This document shows, piece by piece, positions 59,960 through 64,000 of a DNA stretch of 64,000 nt (its first letter is position 1; the number at the start of each line of letters is the position of its first letter). Position numbers and translations under genes: made by a program. Origin of the DNA: Elusimicrobiaceae bacterium. Its GTDB lineage: Bacteria > Elusimicrobiota > Elusimicrobia > Elusimicrobiales > Elusimicrobiaceae. Location: assembly GCA_017525025.1 (NCBI GenBank), contig JAFXUJ010000007.1:310001-374000 (forward strand). The letters run 5' to 3'. The notes under the pieces were generated by a model. The model searched no databases. It had not been told where the DNA came from and saw only the letters and a program-made list of their open reading frames with translations.

Positions 59960-62231
59960 TAAAGAGGAAGAAGCTACCCCCAAGAAAAAAGCGACTACCG
60001 CTTCAAAATCAGCCGCCAAAAAACCCGCGGCCAAAAAGGCTGTCGCCACTAAAACAGCAGCCAAAAAAACAACCACGGCTAAAACAGCCGCTAAAAAGCC
60101 TGCTGCAAAAAAAACAGTAAAGGCAAAAGCTGCTAAGGAGCCCGCTAAAAAAACGGCGGTTACTGCTTCTGCCGATAAATTATCTAAACCACACGTAAAA
60201 GAACCGGCCCCGGTGCAGCCGGTGGTGACTCATACGCCAACACCGGAAGCAAAACCGGCCGCTAACCCGACTCCTAAGCCGCAACCGGTGGTCCACAAAT
60301 CGGCCCCTGTTGCACAACCGGTGAAACAACAACCGCTGCCACAACCAACTCAATCGGCCGCTCCTAAACCGGCTACGGCCCCTCGGCCATCCGTTTCTCA
60401 ACCGGGTGTAGATCGCCACGGGCATGCCAAATCCGTACCGGTACAAGAAAAACCGAAAGATGATAAGGTCGTTCGCATTGTAGGACAACCCACCGTGAAA
60501 GAATTAGCAGAAAAAATGAACTTTCAGACGAATGATTTTATCAAAAAGCTCATGACCATGGGCATTTTCGCTACGATTAACCAACGGCTTGAAAAAGACA
60601 TGATTGAACTAATTGTGGATGAATGTGGCTTTAAAGCGGAATTGGCCGAAGAAGATTTAACGCAAGAAACATTGGCCCTTATGGAAACGGAAGATGATCC
60701 CGCTTCTTTTCAGCCGCGCAGCCCGGTTATTACGATCATGGGACACGTAGACCATGGAAAGACCAGCTTGCTGGATGCTATCCGCAAATCTAACGTAGTC
60801 GCCGGTGAAGCGGGAGCGATTACCCAACATATCGGTGCCTACCGGGTAAAAACACCCCGTGGTGTGTTGACATTTTTAGATACTCCCGGTCACGAAGCTT
60901 TTACAGCCATGCGTGCCCGCGGGGCGCAAGCAACGGATATTGTGGTACTGGTTGTTTCCGCCACGGACGGAATCATGCCCCAAACCATAGAAGCTATGGA
61001 ACACGCCAAAGCCGCCAAAGCCCCGATTATTGTAGCCGTTAACAAAATTGATTTGCCCGGTGCCAATCCGGACCGTGTTAAACAAGACCTGGCGGCCCGC
61101 GGCCTCGTGCCGGAAGAATGGCAAGGAAGTACTATTTTTGTGGAAATTTCCGCTAAGAAACATATCAATATTGATAAGCTTTTGGAAATGATTGCCTTGC
61201 AAGCGGAAATTATGGAATTAAAAGCCAATCCCAACCGTCCGGGTGTAGGGGTTATCTTGGAAAGCAAGCGCGATAATAAACGTGGCGTAGTAGCCACCGT
61301 ACTTGTACAAAAAGGAACCATGAAAATAGGCGATCCTTTCATTGTGGGTACCAACTACGGCCGTATCCGCGCGCTGATTGATGAGAATTCCCAACGGTAT
61401 CAAAAGATCGGCCCCAGTGTGCCGGCTGAAATTTTAGGGATTAACGGAGAACCTCCGCAAGTGGGTGATACGCTTTACATTATGTCTAGCGAAAAAGAAG
61501 CCCGCTACGCAGCCGAAAAACGTAAACTAGCCCAAAAAGCCGATTCGTTTGCCCACCGCAAACAAGCTTCTCTCATGAACTTGGCTAAGACGGAAGAAAA
61601 CGGCGGAAACGCTGTCAAGAAGTTAAGCTTAATTTTAAAGGCAGACGTGCAAGGATCTATTGAGGCCATTAAAGACGCATTGTTGCGTATTCCATCGGAT
61701 GAAGTGGAAGTGGATATTATTCTTTCCGCTCCGGGTAACGTAAACGAATCGGACATTTTGCTGGCCAAGGCCAGTAATGCCGTTGTAATTGGTTTCCACG
61801 TAGACGTGGAAAATAAAGCCCAATTGGAAGCCGAACGTGAAGGCATTGAAATCCGCCGCTATACGATTATCTTTGAACTCTTGGAAGATATCAAAGCCGC
61901 TATGGAAGGATTGCTGGAGCCCGACGTAGTGGAAACCGTTGTCGGCACCGCTACCATTAAAAAAGTAATGAAACTAAGCTCCGGGCTTATTTCCGGTTCC
62001 TTAGTAGATAGCGGAACGGTCTTCCGCGGTTATGAAGTCCGTATCAAACGCAACGGCGAAGAAGTCGGCCATGGAAAGATTGGCGGTTTAAAACGCTTCA
62101 AAGATGATGTAAAAGAAGTGGAGAAAGGATACGAATGCGGTATCTTGATTGAAGGATTTAAAGGCGTTGCCGAAGGGGACGTCATTGAATGTATCAAGAA
62201 AGAAAACGTAACCCGCCGTATCAAGATGTAA
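59940..62231 (+). CDS. infB: Translation initiation factor IF-2
   Basis: 763 residues. Residues about 1-80 are a Lys/Ala/Thr-rich tail with repeated AAKK(P/T) units, and 80-165 Pro/Gln-rich; a normal IF2N-type segment follows (near 185). The GTPase domain has GHVDHGKTSLL near 271, DTPGHEAF and NKID, then domains II-IV. Promotes fMet-tRNA binding. Start 59940 is set by CAGGAGG nine nt upstream, inside nusA. Confidence 0.97.
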   Translation: MTKKASNKEEEATPKKKATTASKSAAKKPAAKKAVATKTAAKKTTTAKTAAKKPAAKKTVKAKAAKEPAKKTAVTASADKLSKPHVKEPAPVQPVVTHTPTPEAKPAANPTPKPQPVVHKSAPVAQPVKQQPLPQPTQSAAPKPATAPRPSVSQPGVDRHGHAKSVPVQEKPKDDKVVRIVGQPTVKELAEKMNFQTNDFIKKLMTMGIFATINQRLEKDMIELIVDECGFKAELAEEDLTQETLALMETEDDPASFQPRSPVITIMGHVDHGKTSLLDAIRKSNVVAGEAGAITQHIGAYRVKTPRGVLTFLDTPGHEAFTAMRARGAQATDIVVLVVSATDGIMPQTIEAMEHAKAAKAPIIVAVNKIDLPGANPDRVKQDLAARGLVPEEWQGSTIFVEISAKKHINIDKLLEMIALQAEIMELKANPNRPGVGVILESKRDNKRGVVATVLVQKGTMKIGDPFIVGTNYGRIRALIDENSQRYQKIGPSVPAEILGINGEPPQVGDTLYIMSSEKEARYAAEKRKLAQKADSFAHRKQASLMNLAKTEENGGNAVKKLSLILKADVQGSIEAIKDALLRIPSDEVEVDIILSAPGNVNESDILLAKASNAVVIGFHVDVENKAQLEAEREGIEIRRYTIIFELLEDIKAAMEGLLEPDVVETVVGTATIKKVMKLSSGLISGSLVDSGTVFRGYEVRIKRNGEEVGHGKIGGLKRFKDDVKEVEKGYECGILIEGFKGVAEGDVIECIKKENVTRRIKM

Positions 62232-62248
62232 ACGAATTAGTTTGACAC

Positions 62249-62284
62249 AAAAAAACACCTCCCATAATTGGGAGGTGTTTTTTG
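62249..62284. terminator. Bidirectional terminator after infB
   Basis: AAAAAACACCTCCC, ATAATT loop, GGGAGGTGTTTTTTG between infB and the convergent pilin gene. Confidence 0.85.
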
Positions 62285-62292
62285 CAATAAAC

Positions 62293-62799
62293 TTATTTAA
62301 TAATACCCTGTCCGTTGCTGGCAATGGATTTGCACATAGACGTAGCATTGGTTCCATCTCCCACAAACGCATTGCCCACTGTTTTCGTGCAAAGGCGGGT
62401 CAAAGTACCATCCGATCTAAGTTGGATTTGAATGGCATATTGTTGATCGCCGGTATTCACAACAGTCCCGTTATTCGCACGTTGAGCCGTGGCCCAAAAG
62501 GTATCCGCACCATCTGCGTTTTTAATTTGAATGTTGAAGTTTTGGGTTCGGGCCTGACTGGGATCGTTTGTTAAAATCCCGGGCATTTCCACATCCAGCA
62601 AGTTCATATTGTTGGTGTAAGTACCGGTAGCCATTTGATAAATTCTCTGGGCTCTGGAAATATCACCTAACAATTGAATGGCCTCCGTTGCACGCGCTTT
62701 TTCTACCGCTTTTACGTACTGCGGCAAGGCAATGGAAGCTAAAATACCGATGATTAATACAACCACCAGCAATTCAATCAAAGTAAAACCTTTCTTCAT
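62293..62799 (-). CDS. Type IV pilin-like protein
   Basis: 168 residues. The class III signal MKKG/FTLIELLVVVLIIGILASIALPQY, with prepilin cleavage before Phe and Glu at mature position 5, is a hallmark of type IV pilins and pseudopilins. The C-terminal domain has two Cys (CTKTV, SMCKS) that may form the D-region disulfide. It sits on the opposite strand between infB and rbfA. No other pilus gene is in the window. AGGAG is 9 nt before the ATG. Confidence 0.93.
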   Translation of the reverse strand: MKKGFTLIELLVVVLIIGILASIALPQYVKAVEKARATEAIQLLGDISRAQRIYQMATGTYTNNMNLLDVEMPGILTNDPSQARTQNFNIQIKNADGADTFWATAQRANNGTVVNTGDQQYAIQIQLRSDGTLTRLCTKTVGNAFVGDGTNATSMCKSIASNGQGIIK

Positions 62800-62892
62800 A
62801 AGTAATCTCCTATATTCTAGAATAAAAGGGCATACTACCCCCCTTTAGAATAGTTTAGTGCATTTTTAAAAAAAATGCAAGGGGTTTTAAAA

Positions 62893-62901
62893 TGATATAA
62901 T
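62893..62901 (+). promoter_or_regulatory. Extended -10 box of rbfA, predicted leaderless start
   Basis: TGA-TATAAT ending 7 nt before the ATG at 62909; no Shine-Dalgarno. Confidence 0.5.
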
Positions 62902-62908
62902 AAACTAT

Positions 62909-63268
62909 ATGATTGATAGAATAAAACGTTTAGAAGCCCTTTTACTGGAAGAAATCAACACCCTTGTTTCCAAAAAAGCCGCCAATGGAGATTTTGGCGG
63001 ATTTGTGACGATTACGGCGGTACACATTTCAAAAGATTTATCAATGGCAAAAGTGTTTTTTTCCGTATTCGGTAGTCCGGAAGACCGCAAAAAAACGCAA
63101 GAATCACTTAACATGCTACGCAAAGAAATTGGCGCCCAACTACGCGGCCGATTACATTTGAAACGGATTCCGTCTTTTTCTTTTGAATATGATGACACCC
63201 CGGAAAGAGCTTCCCGGGTGGAAGCCATTTTCCAAGTTATTGAAAAGGAACACTCCCATGAACAATAG
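62909..63268 (+). CDS. rbfA: RbfA ribosome-binding factor
   Basis: 119 residues; assists 30S maturation by binding 16S rRNA. The KH-type domain begins RIKRLEALLLEEINTLVSKKA and includes VTITAVHISKDLSMAKVFFSVFG and RLHLKRIPSFSFEYDDTPERASRVEAIF. Overlaps the next gene by 11 nt. Confidence 0.94.
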   Translation: MIDRIKRLEALLLEEINTLVSKKAANGDFGGFVTITAVHISKDLSMAKVFFSVFGSPEDRKKTQESLNMLRKEIGAQLRGRLHLKRIPSFSFEYDDTPERASRVEAIFQVIEKEHSHEQ

Positions 63269-64000
63269 AGCAGAAAGTTTGCAGCAAATTTGGCAAGCCT
63301 TGCACCGGGGTAACAAATTTTTTATTGCCGGGCATTTAAACCCGGATGGAGATTCCCTGGGTTGTACTTTAACCATGACGTCCCTGTTGGAACGTTTGGG
63401 AAAGACCGTCTATGCCTATGCTGCGCCGGCCATTGGAGATGATCTGACATTTTTACCTGGGCTGGATAAAGTACATGTAGGAGTACTCCCCCAAAGGCCT
63501 GATTTTGATACCGTCATCTTGTTGGAATGTTCCGATAGACAACGCGGGGGCGATTTGGAAACGATCCTCCAAGCTGCCAAGACCCTCATTAACATTGACC
63601 ATCACCTGGTAAGTGATGCTTACGGACATATCAACCATATAGATTCTACCGCTTCTTCCACGGCGGAAATTGTTTTTCAATTATTTGAAGAATCCGGAGA
63701 AGAATCCCTTCTCCCCACCCCGCAGGAAGCTACCTGTCTTTATACCGGGTTAGTTACCGATACCGGGCGTTTTGTTCACTCCAATACCACCGCAGAAGCT
63801 TTGCGGGTGGCCTCCGCTTTGGTTGCGTTGGGGGCTGACGTACAACAAATCAACCAAATTATTTATTTTACCAAGTCCTATATTGCACTTAAACTATTAG
63901 GCCGTGCCTTGGAAAAAATGGAAATGCGTTTTGATAACAAATACAGCCAAATTATTTTGACGAAACGTGATTTTGAAACTTTCGGGGCTACACCGGCCCA
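63258..64000 (+). CDS. nrnA: DHH-family phosphoesterase (NrnA-like), N-terminal part
   Basis: Cut by the window end, 247 residues visible. DHH-family motifs: HLNPDGDSLG near residue 27 (motif I), VILLECSDRQRGG near 86 (motif II), the DHH itself in INIDHHLVSDAYGHINHIDSTASSTAEIV near 115, and LYTGLVTDTGRFVHS near 160. NrnA-like enzymes degrade nanoRNA and pAp. It follows rbfA, as in many genomes. The C-terminal DHHA1 domain would lie beyond the window. Confidence 0.9.
   Translation, partial: MNNRAESLQQIWQALHRGNKFFIAGHLNPDGDSLGCTLTMTSLLERLGKTVYAYAAPAIGDDLTFLPGLDKVHVGVLPQRPDFDTVILLECSDRQRGGDLETILQAAKTLINIDHHLVSDAYGHINHIDSTASSTAEIVFQLFEESGEESLLPTPQEATCLYTGLVTDTGRFVHSNTTAEALRVASALVALGADVQQINQIIYFTKSYIALKLLGRALEKMEMRFDNKYSQIILTKRDFETFGATPA

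Noticed and set aside
1-64000. Insertion sequences, prophage, integrase, toxin-antitoxin or restriction genes
   Set aside because: None seen: no transposase, integrase or helicase frames, and no terminal repeats at gene borders. The window is ordinary chromosome with local exported-protein genes.

Overview
The window is a dense, gene-rich stretch of a bacterial chromosome with no phage, transposon, integron or CRISPR content that I can see. The cell is a diderm: YidC carries a large periplasmic domain, there are two outer-membrane beta-barrel proteins, several lipoproteins and many signal-peptide proteins. It makes peptidoglycan, uses the DXP isoprenoid route, has a two-subunit GlyRS, a separate AsnRS and a type IV pilin gene standing alone. 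Together with the style of the many small exported proteins, this suggests a member of the Elusimicrobiota (gut Elusimicrobium-like), but that assignment is an inference and no 16S gene is present to test it.

Layout. 1-11.9 kb (minus strand): one long run mnmE-mnmG-rsmG-[exported gluzincin]-rsmH-ftsL-ftsI-murF-mraY-ftsW-murG. It joins tRNA modification to the division/cell-wall cluster with almost no spacing; murE and murD are missing from their usual places. 12-13.2 kb: an exported ChaN/TIKI-like protein. 13.4-17.1 kb: the origin-proximal block rpmH-rnpA-yidD-yidC-khpB with a clear promoter, divergent from recO. 18-19.4 kb: an exported clostripain-like (C11) protease. 19.4-23.1 kb: a HAD phosphatase and glyQS. 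23.2-25.5 kb: a membrane protein, an unidentified ~440-nt structured RNA gene with its own promoter and terminator, a small exported protein and a lipoprotein. 25.5-35 kb: lipA, a TPR-SpoIID protein, a membrane-anchored repeat protein, aspS-hisS, tRNA-Ala(CGC), asnS. 35.1-38.3 kb: a small exported peptide, an exported protein ending in a response-regulator receiver-like domain, and a membrane-anchored ankyrin protein. 38.3-41.8 kb: yceD-rpmF-plsX-fabG-acpP-rnc (fatty acid/phospholipid start). 41.8-43.8 kb: an exported subtilase with a His/Pro-rich linker, and a Gly/Asn-repeat surface protein. 44-55.8 kb (plus): rpsB-tsf, pyrH, frr, uppS-alkD, cdsA-dxr-rseP-ispG, a lipoprotein and proS, covering translation, lipid and isoprenoid synthesis. 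55.9-57.9 kb: two beta-barrel genes, one with a broken 5' end. 58-64 kb: rimP-nusA-infB, a type IV pilin on the opposite strand, rbfA and a DHH phosphoesterase cut by the window edge.

Most genes are housekeeping and were recognised from conserved motifs. The unusual content lies in: the unidentified RNA gene; a recurrent upstream motif (RGGYCTTTTG) shared by four exported-protein genes; an exported receiver-like domain; a repeated promoter design in which a -10 box sits 6-7 nt before the start codon (predicted leaderless mRNAs); lysine/alanine/threonine-rich tails on S2 and IF2; a perfect 12-bp hairpin in the rimP-nusA-infB leader; and an outer-membrane protein gene that has lost its signal-peptide start.
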